Positions 9,901 through 19,030 of a DNA stretch of 36,576 nucleotides are shown here, in pieces. A program made the translations under genes and the position numbers. Below the pieces are notes generated by a model. It did no database searches and was not told the origin of the DNA. It saw only the letters and a program-made list of their open reading frames with translations. Each line of letters opens with the position of its first letter. Position 1 is the first letter of the stretch. The stretch is from Candidatus Pullibacteroides excrementavium (lineage in GTDB: Bacteria; Bacteroidota; Bacteroidia; Bacteroidales; P3): assembly GCA_017694335.1 (NCBI GenBank), contig JADIMZ010000074.1:1-36576 (forward strand), given 5' to 3'.

Positions 9901-10484
9901 TAGTTACCTCCCGTAGTTATAACCGCATTCGTAGGCTCAGCCTCGGAAATGGTCAAAGGAATCGCATCCTGGATAGCTTCTATCTGGTCATCCCTTGTCA
10001 AATCCGCAAACTTGACTCCGAACTTCTCTTCTGAGAGTTCATCGCGAAGTTCACGAAACGCAGCCGTGATTTCATTCTGTACTTTGATGTACATTTCGTA
10101 CGATGTTCCTCGGTCACTTTTCAAGGAAACCACACCTTTGGAAACCGGAACAGCTCCCAAAAGAGGAATCTCCTCTATCTTGATCTCGGATTTCTTAGGG
10201 TCGCTAGAAGGATTTGCCAAAAAATCCTTTGCCATATCCCGCAAGACGGACAAGTCGGACAACTGCCCCTGCACCTGAAGCTCGTCCCGGAAATTAATCG
10301 CGACCTTGAACACGTTGCGGTCGTGAATTTCCGGCTTCGGAGCATCGGGAGGAAGCATTTGAGGCAGCTTCCTGGCAATTCCCGTATCCGTATCCATTGA
10401 TGATGTCAACAAGAAGAATGTCAACAGCAAGAACGAGATATCGGACATGGACCCTCCGTTGATGGTGGGCGATTTCTTAGCCAT
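9900..10484 (-). CDS. ExbD/TolR-family biopolymer transport protein
   Basis: SPTINGGSMSDISFLLLTFFLLTSSMDTDTGIARKLP, typical ExbD N-terminus. Confidence 0.88.
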   Translation of the reverse strand: MAKKSPTINGGSMSDISFLLLTFFLLTSSMDTDTGIARKLPQMLPPDAPKPEIHDRNVFKVAINFRDELQVQGQLSDLSVLRDMAKDFLANPSSDPKKSEIKIEEIPLLGAVPVSKGVVSLKSDRGTSYEMYIKVQNEITAAFRELRDELSEEKFGVKFADLTRDDQIEAIQDAIPLTISEAEPTNAVITTGGN

Positions 10485-10489
10485 TCTTC

Positions 10490-10822
10490 CTATTTTTTAA
10501 ACGGTCTGATAATTTCTGTTACTACAATCGAGATTACAGCCAATGCCATCACTGCGTAAATCGTGTACATACCTGCACCTATCAGCTTGGAAGAACCGTA
10601 ATCGGATCCTGTCTTTTCAAACAGTTCAGGGCTGATGTCCGTACCCGAAGAAAGGATATAGGACACCACGAAGATGACAACCAAACCCAGCAAACCGAAC
10701 AAGGTGTACTTGCTGTTTTTGATATTGCCGCCAAATTGGATGATGGAGAAGCCTATCGCAGCCACCAATGCAATAATGGCCAGCACATAGACAACGTACA
10801 TCAAGACGTCAATCCATACCAT
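10490..10822 (-). CDS. Small membrane protein of the exbB-exbD operon
   Basis: 110 aa with three predicted hydrophobic segments, located between exbB and exbD in tight array. Confidence 0.75.
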   Translation of the reverse strand: MVWIDVLMYVVYVLAIIALVAAIGFSIIQFGGNIKNSKYTLFGLLGLVVIFVVSYILSSGTDISPELFEKTGSDYGSSKLIGAGMYTIYAVMALAVISIVVTEIIRPFKK

Positions 10823-10842
10823 AGTGATACCTCCTCCAATTA

Positions 10843-11649
10843 TTATTTCTGGATATATTTAGCAATCAAATCCATGAACGAAATCGAAGCATCTTCCATC
10901 TTGTTAACGATGCTGTCGATCTTAGAGCTCAAGTAGTTGTAGAATGTTTGAACGATAATGGCGACGATAAGACCGAATACAGTCGTGATCAAGGCCACCT
11001 TCATACCACCGGCAACAACGGTCGGGCTGATATCACCAGCAGCTTCAATGTCATCGAACGCCTGAACCATACCTACTACCGTACCCAAGAACCCCAACAT
11101 AGGAGCAATGGCGATAGACCAGGAAATCCAACCGAGGTTCTTTTCCAGACGGCCCACTTGAACGCCACCGTAAGCGGTAACGGATTTTTCAATGCCTTCC
11201 ACCCCTTCGTTGGAGCGTTCCAGACCTTGGTAGAAGATGCTGGCCACAGGACCGCGGGTATTGCGGCAAACGTCCTTCGCAGCTTCGATACCGCCGTTCT
11301 GCAAGGCTTCTTCAACATGGGCAAGCAATTTCGTCGTATTGGTCGTAGCAAGATTCAAATAAATGATACGTTCGAAAACCAAAGCAAGACCGAGGATGAA
11401 CACGAGCAAGATAGGCGTCATCCATGGCACACCCCCTTCGATGAATTTTTGTTTGAGGGCTTGGTGGAAGGTTTTTTCTTCCGTTTGTTGGGTTGCCGGC
11501 GTCATAGCGACATCTTCAGTGGCAACAGTTTGCTCTACAGCAGCGGCAGAGTCGGTCTGGGCAGCAGCGGCAGCAGTCGTATCCTGCGCCATGACAGAAC
11601 CCAAAACAAGTGAAGCTCCTACTAAAAGGGATGCAATCAGTTTTTTCAT
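10843..11649 (-). CDS. MotA/TolQ/ExbB proton channel family protein
   Basis: GWISWSIAIAPMLGFLGTVVGMVQAFDDIEAAGDISPTVVAGGMKVALITTVFGLIVAI motif; N-terminal signal-like extension. Confidence 0.93.
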   Translation of the reverse strand: MKKLIASLLVGASLVLGSVMAQDTTAAAAAQTDSAAAVEQTVATEDVAMTPATQQTEEKTFHQALKQKFIEGGVPWMTPILLVFILGLALVFERIIYLNLATTNTTKLLAHVEEALQNGGIEAAKDVCRNTRGPVASIFYQGLERSNEGVEGIEKSVTAYGGVQVGRLEKNLGWISWSIAIAPMLGFLGTVVGMVQAFDDIEAAGDISPTVVAGGMKVALITTVFGLIVAIIVQTFYNYLSSKIDSIVNKMEDASISFMDLIAKYIQK

Positions 11650-11741
11650 AATGATAGAACTTTTTTACTTTTTGGTTATTCCTTTTATTGTTTATTCACG
11701 AACCTCACGAACCCTCAGATTTCGATTCGCTGCGATCCTTG

Positions 11742-11829
11742 CGGAGAGACAGGGATTCGAACCCTGGAAGCGCTTTTGACGCTTACACACTTTCCAGGCG
11801 TGCGCCTTCGACCACTCGGCCACCTCTCC
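11742..11829 (-). tRNA. tRNA-Ser (anticodon GGA)
   Basis: Minus-strand GGAGAGGTGGCCGAGTGGTCGAAGGCGCACGCCTGGAAAGTGTGTAAGCGTCAAAAGCGCTTCCAGGGTTCGAATCCCTGTCTCTCCG; acceptor stem, long variable arm and TTCGAATC T-loop. CCA is not encoded. Confidence 0.95.
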
Positions 11830-12014
11830 ATTTCAACTGCTCAGACTTCTTTCCGCAGTTCTAAGTATTTAATTTTCTTTGCTTTTTCTTCCTTCGCGAG
11901 GGGCAACCCCCCTTTCAAAGCGGCGGCTAATTTACAAATAATTTCAATACATCAAAGTTTTTGGTCCTTTTTGCCGCATCCTTTTTGACATTTTTCTCCG
12001 GAAACCGGGACATT

Positions 12015-13292
12015 TCAGCCTTCATCCCGGCCTTCTTCGCCCTTCACACCCGTTTCCCAGCCCGCTGCTTCCGCATCCTCTGCCTGCGTCCAGGCATCCT
12101 CGTACAACAACTTGTCGTAAGGGTAGCGGGTCAGATGCACCTTCTTCACTTCCTCGTACAACATCTGCCGGAACTCTTCCACGTTGTCTTTCTTGGCGGC
12201 CGAAATGAAAATGCAAGGCGCGTTTTCCTTGGCATACCACATCTTCTTCAAATCCTCCAGACTGTAATTGCGCTTGGTGGCCGGGCTCAAATCGTCCGGG
12301 TCCTTCTCTTCATAGGTATAGGCATCGATCTTGTTGAATACTACGATAATCTTCTTATCGGCCGCGCCTATCTCGCTCAAGGTCTGCTGAACCACCTGCA
12401 ACTGTTCTTCGAATTCGGGATGGGAAATATCGACCACATGCAACAGTATATCGCTCTCCCTCACCTCGTCCAGGGTCGATTTGAACGACTCGACCAGACT
12501 ATGGGGCAGCTTGCGGATAAAACCCACCGTATCGGACAGCAGAAACGGCAGGTTACCGATCACCACCTTGCGGACCGTGGTGTCCAAGGTGGCAAACAGC
12601 TTGTTTTCCGCCAGCACGTCCGACTTGCTGATCAGATTCATAATCGTGGACTTGCCCACGTTCGTATAGCCGACCAAGGCGACCCGCACCATCGCGATAC
12701 GGTTCTTGCGCTGAGTCACTTTCTGCTTGTCGATTTCGGCCAGCTTGCTTTTGAGAAGGGCTATCTTGTCGTGGATGACCCGGCGGTCGGTCTCGATTTC
12801 CTTTTCTCCCGGACCCCTCATCCCTACCCCGCCCCGCTGCTTGCTCAAGTGAGTCCACATACGGGTCAGACGGGGCAACAGATATTGGTACTGCGCCAAT
12901 TCCACCTGAGTACGGGCATGAGCCGTCCTCGCATGCTTGGCAAAAATGTCCAGAATCAAAGTGGTCCTGTCCAATATCTTGCATTTGAGCTCGCCCTCCA
13001 GGTTCCTCAGTTGCGCCGGACCCAATTCGTCATCGAAAATCACCATGTCGATCTTCTCGGCCGTCACATAAGTCTTGACTTCTTCGAGCTTGCCGGATCC
13101 TATATAATATTTGCCGTTGGGCAAATCCAATTTCTGGATAAAACGCTTCTCGACCACCGCCCCGGCGGTATCAGCCAGAAAAGCCAGCTCGTCCAGATAC
13201 TCCGATTCCTTCTCCACGCTGACCATGCCGGTGGCGATGCCGACCAGCACCGCGCGTTCAGCCGTCTTCTTTGTTATAAGGTATGCCATCAA
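12015..13292 (-). CDS. hflX: GTPase HflX
   Basis: GGVGMRGPGEKEIETDRR, VALVGYTNVGKSTIMN, LSDTVGFIRKLPHSLVESFKSTL. Confidence 0.96.
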   Translation of the reverse strand: MMAYLITKKTAERAVLVGIATGMVSVEKESEYLDELAFLADTAGAVVEKRFIQKLDLPNGKYYIGSGKLEEVKTYVTAEKIDMVIFDDELGPAQLRNLEGELKCKILDRTTLILDIFAKHARTAHARTQVELAQYQYLLPRLTRMWTHLSKQRGGVGMRGPGEKEIETDRRVIHDKIALLKSKLAEIDKQKVTQRKNRIAMVRVALVGYTNVGKSTIMNLISKSDVLAENKLFATLDTTVRKVVIGNLPFLLSDTVGFIRKLPHSLVESFKSTLDEVRESDILLHVVDISHPEFEEQLQVVQQTLSEIGAADKKIIVVFNKIDAYTYEEKDPDDLSPATKRNYSLEDLKKMWYAKENAPCIFISAAKKDNVEEFRQMLYEEVKKVHLTRYPYDKLLYEDAWTQAEDAEAAGWETGVKGEEGRDEG

Positions 13293-14366
13293 TTAAAATC
13301 CTATGATATTCCGCACTTCCCTCACCGTCTTGGAGGCACTCTCACGGGCTTTTTCCGCACCGACACGACGGACTTTTTCCAGATAGGCATCGTCCGCCAG
13401 GATTTCCTGTATGCGTTCACGGAAAGGTGCCACGAACTTGATGGTATCTTCCGCCAGCTGCTTCTTCAAATCCCCGTAACGGATCGTGCAATTATTATAG
13501 GCCTCATCGAAACTCTTGTAGGTATCCTCGCTGCAAAGCACCTTGACCAACTGGAAAAGGTTGGCAATCACCTCTGGCTTCTGCTGGTTCATTTCAACCG
13601 GGCCGGAATCGGTGGTGGCCCGCATGATCTTCTTGCGAATCGTGGCATCGTCGTCGGTCAGGAAAATGGCGTTGTTGCCGCTTTCGGACTTGCCCATCTT
13701 GCCGCTGCCGTCCAGCCCCGGAATCTTGACCAGGTTGCTCCCGAAGTTGAACGCTTGAGGCTGACCGAAGTAATCCACCCCGTAAATACGGTTGAAACGG
13801 TGGGCGAAGGTCCGCGTCATCTCCAGATGCTGCTCTTGGTCCTTGCCTACCGGCACGAAATCGGCCTTGTGAATCAGGATGTCGGCCGCCATCAAGGTGG
13901 GATAGGTCAAGAGGCCGGCACTCACATGCACCTTGTTGCTCTCTTTTTCCGGCTTGAGCTCGCCCGGATTGTCGCTAGCCGCCATGTCTTCCATCAGTTC
14001 CTGCTTGAGCTGATCCCAGTATTGCTTGGCTTTTTCCTTGAAAGAAGTGCAACGCATCAATTCACCAAGGTACACGTTCATATTGAAGAACATATAAAGC
14101 TCGGCGGTTTCGGGAAGGTCACTCTGGGCGTAAATGGCCACTTTTTCGGGATCCATGCCGCAAGCGATATAGGAAGCCAGTATCTGTTTGACATTCTGGC
14201 GCAGATGATCGGGATGGGGATGGGTCGTAAGGCTATGGTAGTCGGCAATGAAGAAATAGCAATTGTATTCGTCCTGCATCCGGATGAAGTTGCGCAAAGC
14301 ACCGAAATAGTTCCCAAGATGCAAGTTCCCTGTGGGGCGGATGCCGCTCACTACTATCTTTTTCAT
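13293..14366 (-). CDS. trpS: Tryptophan--tRNA ligase
   Basis: SGIRPTGNLHLGNYFGAL (HIGH-like), GSGKMGKSESGN (KMSKS-like). Confidence 0.96.
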   Translation of the reverse strand: MKKIVVSGIRPTGNLHLGNYFGALRNFIRMQDEYNCYFFIADYHSLTTHPHPDHLRQNVKQILASYIACGMDPEKVAIYAQSDLPETAELYMFFNMNVYLGELMRCTSFKEKAKQYWDQLKQELMEDMAASDNPGELKPEKESNKVHVSAGLLTYPTLMAADILIHKADFVPVGKDQEQHLEMTRTFAHRFNRIYGVDYFGQPQAFNFGSNLVKIPGLDGSGKMGKSESGNNAIFLTDDDATIRKKIMRATTDSGPVEMNQQKPEVIANLFQLVKVLCSEDTYKSFDEAYNNCTIRYGDLKKQLAEDTIKFVAPFRERIQEILADDAYLEKVRRVGAEKARESASKTVREVRNIIGF

Positions 14367-14577
14367 GTTTCTTTCTTTAGGGTATTGTCTTTAACCAAAT
14401 GGCAAATGTAAAAAAAATATTCGTCCCCGGCCGAAGCCAAGAGCCAAGCGGTCTCATGCAGATTCATAGCGCAGCTATAGCGCAAACCATAGTGCAAGCC
14501 GAAAATCATGCCACATCCTGGCTGGAGCCAAGATGCAATCGGTTCCAACAGAGACAGGATTCAGCGCGAAACAGGAT

Positions 14578-15567
14578 TCAGTCCGTAATCCGGAACAGGC
14601 GCAGGGCATTGACGGTAGTGGCCTCGGCCACGGCCTCGACCGGCAAAGCGAGGCATTCGGCTAATTTTCCGCCTATCAATGGAATGTAAGCACCTTCGTT
14701 GGGCTTGCCTCGATAAGGGACGGGGGCCAGATACGGGGCATCCGTTTCCAGCAGCAGCGATTCCAAAGGCAGCTGGCGCACGATTTCGGGGAGCTTGGCG
14801 TTCTTGAAGGTCAGGACACCTCCGATGCCGAAGAGGAAACCCAAATCGAGGACGCGCCTGGACTGTTCCAAGCTGCCGCTATAACAATGGAACACGCCTT
14901 TCAGACAGCCATCCTGCGCTTTGGACAGGACATGCCAGGCTTCCTCAAAGGCGTTGCGCACATGGAGGACCACGGGCAAGTCCAAGGATTTGGCCCATTC
15001 GAGCTGGATCCGGAAAGCATCCTCCTGCTGACGGGCATAGGTCTTGTCCCAATAAAGGTCCATGCCGATTTCGCCCACGGCCACGTAACGGAATCCTCCT
15101 GGCGAGGCCTGGGGGGTAGAAGATGAGGACTGGACAAGAGTCGATGCGTCTGAAACGGAGCCTGTCACGGATTGAGAGTCGATTGCCGCCATCTCTGCAA
15201 ACCGCGCGAAGCCGGACTGGGACTCAGGCTGTACCGCAGCTGTGCCTCGAACGGGGCGGGATTGGGTCGAAACCGGCATCGCAACAGCATTCCAAGCGGA
15301 GAGTTCCGAATAGACTTTGTCCAAAACCGAGACGTAGTCTTCTTTCACTTCGGTGGGATGCAGGCCGATGGTGGGATACAGCTGACCCGGATAGCGTTCG
15401 CAGATTTCCCGGATGGGCCGGATCGTGGACAAATCCACGCCACCCAAGATTTGCTTGAAGACACCGGCCTCCAAGGCTCGCCGCACGCAGCTGTCGGCAT
15501 CGCCCTGCCCCTCCGCCGGTTCATAGATATGGGTATGGGTATCAATCCATTTCATTGCCAATGACAA
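14578..15567 (-). CDS. TatD-family metal-dependent hydrolase with a low-complexity insertion
   Basis: WIDTHTHIYE, GLHPTEVKEDY, VAVGEIGMDLYWDKTYARQQEDAF, LLLETDAPYLAPVPYRGKPNE. Confidence 0.92.
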   Translation of the reverse strand: MSLAMKWIDTHTHIYEPAEGQGDADSCVRRALEAGVFKQILGGVDLSTIRPIREICERYPGQLYPTIGLHPTEVKEDYVSVLDKVYSELSAWNAVAMPVSTQSRPVRGTAAVQPESQSGFARFAEMAAIDSQSVTGSVSDASTLVQSSSSTPQASPGGFRYVAVGEIGMDLYWDKTYARQQEDAFRIQLEWAKSLDLPVVLHVRNAFEEAWHVLSKAQDGCLKGVFHCYSGSLEQSRRVLDLGFLFGIGGVLTFKNAKLPEIVRQLPLESLLLETDAPYLAPVPYRGKPNEGAYIPLIGGKLAECLALPVEAVAEATTVNALRLFRITD

Positions 15568-15582
15568 TAATATATGCGGTTT

Positions 15583-16869
15583 CTACCGGTTCTTGAGCTG
15601 ATGCGCCTTGTCGCCCATTTCCTCCTTGTACCGGAAAACAAGCATGAAAAGGAGGGCGACCACCAAGGCGTAGGCGGCAAAGACGAACCAAGCATGGCTC
15701 CAGCCTTCTACCTGAGGCGCCGTGCTGTTGAAATCCACAAAACGGTTCACGACCGCCTGCGCCGAAAGCGTGCCGATAGTAGCCCCGAAACCATTGGTCA
15801 TCAACACAAACAACCCTTGCGCACTGGACCGGATCGAGATATCGGTTTCCTTGTCCACGAAAAGGGAGCCGGAGATATTGAAGAAGTCGAACGCCACCCC
15901 ATAGACAATCATCGAAAGCACGAACATCCAGACCCCGCTGCCGGGATTGCCCAAGCCGAACAGCCCGAAACGGAACACCCAGGCGAACATGGCAATCAGC
16001 ATCACCTTCTTGATGCCGAAACGGCTGAGGAAGAACGGAATCAGCAGAATGCAGCAGGTCTCGCTAATCTGGGAAAGCGAAATCAGAAGATTGGCATGTT
16101 GCACGCCGAAGGTATCGGCATATTGGGGAATAGTGGCGAAACTGCTGATGAACGGATTGGCGAAACCGTTGGTAATCTGGAGGGAAACGCCAAGGAGCAT
16201 GGAAAAGATGAAGAAAAGCGCCATTTTTTTCTGCTTGAACAGGAGAAAGGCTTTCAAACCCATGGCTTCGGCCAAGGTTTTCTTCTGACCCGAGCCTCGA
16301 CTAACCGGGCAGGCCGGCAAGGTATGGGCATAAACGGCTAACAGAAGCCCCCAAGCGGCACAGACAAAGAACTGGAAGTGCGTATCTTGAAAACCAAGGA
16401 GATCCACAATCCACATCGAGCAGATAAAACCTATCGTCCCGAAAACCCGGATGGGCGGAAAATCCTTGACCGTGTCCAGCCCCGCTTTATCCAATGCATT
16501 GTATGCCACCGAATTGGAAAGCGCCAAAGTGGGCATATAAAAGGCCACGCTGAGGGAATAGAATGTGAACAGCCAGGAGAATGTAACGGGTTCCGCCCCC
16601 ACGCAATAGATGCCGGCAGCGGCCATGAAAGCGGCCGCCAGCAGATGGCAATAGCCCAAGAGGCGTTGGGCGGGAATCCAGCGGTCGGCCACGATGCCGA
16701 TGACGGCGGGCATGAACAGGGATACAATCCCTTGCATGGCGTAGAAAAGACCGATTTTTTCTCCCAGGCCGATTTTGCCCAAATAAGTCCCCATCGAGGT
16801 CAGATAGGCGCCCCAGACGGCGAACTGGAAGAAGTTCATCAGGATAAGGCGGAACTTGATATGTTTCAT
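15583..16869 (-). CDS. MFS nucleoside:H+ symporter family (NupG/XapB-like)
   Basis: Multiple TM segments; RLILMNFFQFAVWGAYLTSMGTYLG N-terminus and GIVADRWIPAQRLLG. Confidence 0.82.
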   Translation of the reverse strand: MKHIKFRLILMNFFQFAVWGAYLTSMGTYLGKIGLGEKIGLFYAMQGIVSLFMPAVIGIVADRWIPAQRLLGYCHLLAAAFMAAAGIYCVGAEPVTFSWLFTFYSLSVAFYMPTLALSNSVAYNALDKAGLDTVKDFPPIRVFGTIGFICSMWIVDLLGFQDTHFQFFVCAAWGLLLAVYAHTLPACPVSRGSGQKKTLAEAMGLKAFLLFKQKKMALFFIFSMLLGVSLQITNGFANPFISSFATIPQYADTFGVQHANLLISLSQISETCCILLIPFFLSRFGIKKVMLIAMFAWVFRFGLFGLGNPGSGVWMFVLSMIVYGVAFDFFNISGSLFVDKETDISIRSSAQGLFVLMTNGFGATIGTLSAQAVVNRFVDFNSTAPQVEGWSHAWFVFAAYALVVALLFMLVFRYKEEMGDKAHQLKNR

Positions 16870-16896
16870 AACGGTAGCGTTGTCTATTATTATGGC

Positions 16897-17068
16897 ATGC
16901 CGAGGCGATGCCGGATGTCGCAGTTTGCGCTAGCAAGTGCGGCGGACTTCCGCGCGTAGGACGGCTGCACCATCCGTGCGAGCCGAGCGCAGAGCCAAGC
17001 ACGCGCCTCGCTTGAGCTATGCCGAGGCGATGCCGGATGTCGCAGTTTGCGCTAGCAAACTGCAAATT
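16897..17068. repeat. Intergenic repeat cluster: perfect 40-bp direct repeat (16897-16936, 17019-17058) flanking a GC-rich element
   Basis: atgccgaggcgatgccggatgtcgcagtttgcgctagcaa occurs twice 122 bp apart; the second copy ends in the hairpin gcagtttgc-gcta-gcaaactgc. Confidence 0.85.
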
Positions 17069-17188
17069 TAACGAAATTCACTAACTTCGCAGCGCTTTGT
17101 TGAAAGCCTCCACCTGGCATCAGCCCCGAAAGCGACGGGAAACAGGATGCCACCCTGGCTTTCACCAATTTGTAGATTTGCAATCATT

Positions 17189-18016
17189 ATGCACCACACA
17201 CTGAACGGCAAAACCGCCATGGTCTCCGGCGCATCCTCCGGCATTGGCAAAGCACTGGCTTTGGAACTCCTGCAGCGAGGCTACAACGTATCGCTCTCGG
17301 CCAGGAGAGATTACATGATTACCGAATACTTGCAACAAGCGCTCACACCCGAAGAAGTGAACCAACGCTGCTTGGTGGTCAAGACCGACGTGAGCCGGGA
17401 AGAAGACTGCAAGAACTGGGTGGAACAGACCATAGCCAAGTTCGGGCGGATCGACGCCTTGGTCAACAATGCCGGCATCTCGATGCGGGGCTTGTTCTCG
17501 GAATGCAAATTAGACGTGCTCCGCCGCTTGATGGATGTCAACTTCTGGGGCACGACCTATTGTTCTTACTACGCTATCGAGCATTTGCTCAAAACCAAAG
17601 GCTCGCTGGTAGGCATCTCTTCGATTGCCGGATACCAAAGCCTGCCGGGACGGGCGGCCTATTCGGCATCGAAAGCCGCGATACAGGCTTTGCTGAAGAC
17701 TATCCGCATCGAGAACAAGAAGAAAGGGCTGCACGTGATGATTGCCTGCCCGGGCTTCACCTCCTCGAATATCCGGGCGGTGGCCTTGGACAAGGACGGC
17801 AAGCCTCAGGGCGAGACACCGCGGGACGAAAGCAAGATGATGACCGCCGAAAAAGTGGCGCATCTGATTGCCAACGGGATGGAACACCGCAAACGCTCGC
17901 TGATTCTGACGCCCTTGGGCAGGCTGACGGTGTTCGTGGGCAAATTCTGGCCGAAATTGACGGAAGATGTGTCGTATGCGTATATGGCCAAGGAACCCAA
18001 TAGTCCTTTTAAATAA
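17189..18016 (+). CDS. Short-chain dehydrogenase/reductase
   Basis: TAMVSGASSGIGKALALEL, ALVNNAGISMRG, YSASKAAIQAL. Start at 17189 follows a TAGATTTG box at 17173-17180. Confidence 0.9.
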   Translation: MHHTLNGKTAMVSGASSGIGKALALELLQRGYNVSLSARRDYMITEYLQQALTPEEVNQRCLVVKTDVSREEDCKNWVEQTIAKFGRIDALVNNAGISMRGLFSECKLDVLRRLMDVNFWGTTYCSYYAIEHLLKTKGSLVGISSIAGYQSLPGRAAYSASKAAIQALLKTIRIENKKKGLHVMIACPGFTSSNIRAVALDKDGKPQGETPRDESKMMTAEKVAHLIANGMEHRKRSLILTPLGRLTVFVGKFWPKLTEDVSYAYMAKEPNSPFK

Positions 18017-18195
18017 ACAGTCCTTTCAAACAAGTCGTGGCTCATTTATGAATCGTGGCTCACGAATGAACATGGCGGCGTGTAATGGACAATCCGCCTG
18101 CAGGATACGAACAAAGCGACTGAAGACAATAAACACCGTAATAGAGTAACCATCGCGCCCATCTGCGGCGATTGGTTCAAAAAAATAAAAAAAGA

Positions 18196-18849
18196 ATGGA
18201 AAACAATCAGAATGAATGGTTTGTGAAATGCATGCCGGTCAACCCGATACAGATGAACCTTTATGTGCTTTACCAACGAGGGGGCGCAGGAGCCATCATC
18301 GACCCGGGATGCTGCGAGGACTTTGAATTCGAGAACCTGTTTTCGCTGACGGAAAAAGAGCAGATAAAAATCGAACATATCCTGCTGACACATCCGCACT
18401 TCGACCACATCATGGGAGCAGCACGGGTCTGCCAGCATTACGGGCTTCCGCTGGAACTCCACGAAAAAGCGGTGCCGATGGTGGAAGGCGCTATCAAAAG
18501 CATGAGCGCGTTCGGCTTGCCGGTGGCGGAAGTACCCAAGGAGCTGAAGGCATTGAAAGACAAGGAATGCGTCCGTTTTGGCGGAACGCTTTTGGAAACC
18601 CGCTATACGCCAGGCCATTGCGAAGGAAGCGTCTGCTACGTATGGCCGGATCAGAAGACGGTTTTCTCGGGCGATGTGCTTTTCCACGGCAGCATCGGGC
18701 GGACGGATTTTCCTACAGGAGACTTGGATATGCTGCGGAAAAGCATTGCCGAACGGCTTTTCATGCTGGAAGATGACTATACGGTACGTCCGGGGCATGG
18801 AGGAAGAACCTCGATTGGCTACGAGAAATACAATAATCCGTTCTTATAG
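18196..18849 (+). CDS. MBL-fold metallo-hydrolase (glyoxalase II-like)
   Basis: LLTHPHFDHIMGA (HxHxDH-like), TPGHCEGSV, FSGDVLFHGSIGRTDFPTGD, RPGHGG. Confidence 0.88.
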   Translation: MENNQNEWFVKCMPVNPIQMNLYVLYQRGGAGAIIDPGCCEDFEFENLFSLTEKEQIKIEHILLTHPHFDHIMGAARVCQHYGLPLELHEKAVPMVEGAIKSMSAFGLPVAEVPKELKALKDKECVRFGGTLLETRYTPGHCEGSVCYVWPDQKTVFSGDVLFHGSIGRTDFPTGDLDMLRKSIAERLFMLEDDYTVRPGHGGRTSIGYEKYNNPFL

Positions 18850-19030
18850 AGAGCATTGTCTGTTTCTATCAGAGAATTATTGCCTATTCGTAGCGTTTAG
18901 ACGGCCCCCCTTTCCCTCCCCACCGGCAAAAGGGAACCGGGATGCCGCACAGACCGAGCTGCAACAAAGGCCGAGGCCGGGATGCAACAAAAACCGGGAT
19001 GCCGCCAGAAAGGAAAATCCGCACTAAACC

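Noticed and set aside
11742-11829. tRNA-Ser as integration site for the AT-rich island
   Set aside because: It is ~15 kb from the island with core genes between, and no direct repeat of its 3' end was noticed near 26.7 kb or 36.5 kb.
11961-14411. 816-aa plus-strand ORF
   Set aside because: Antisense to hflX and trpS, which have clear family motifs on the minus strand; a codon-bias shadow ORF.
14430-14580. Degenerate short repeats between trpS and the TatD-family gene (tagcgca/tagtgca, acaggattcag twice)
   Set aside because: Short and imperfect; not strong enough to call a repeat family without alignment.
18046-18798. 250-aa minus-strand ORF
   Set aside because: Antisense to the MBL-fold hydrolase with intact metal-binding motifs.
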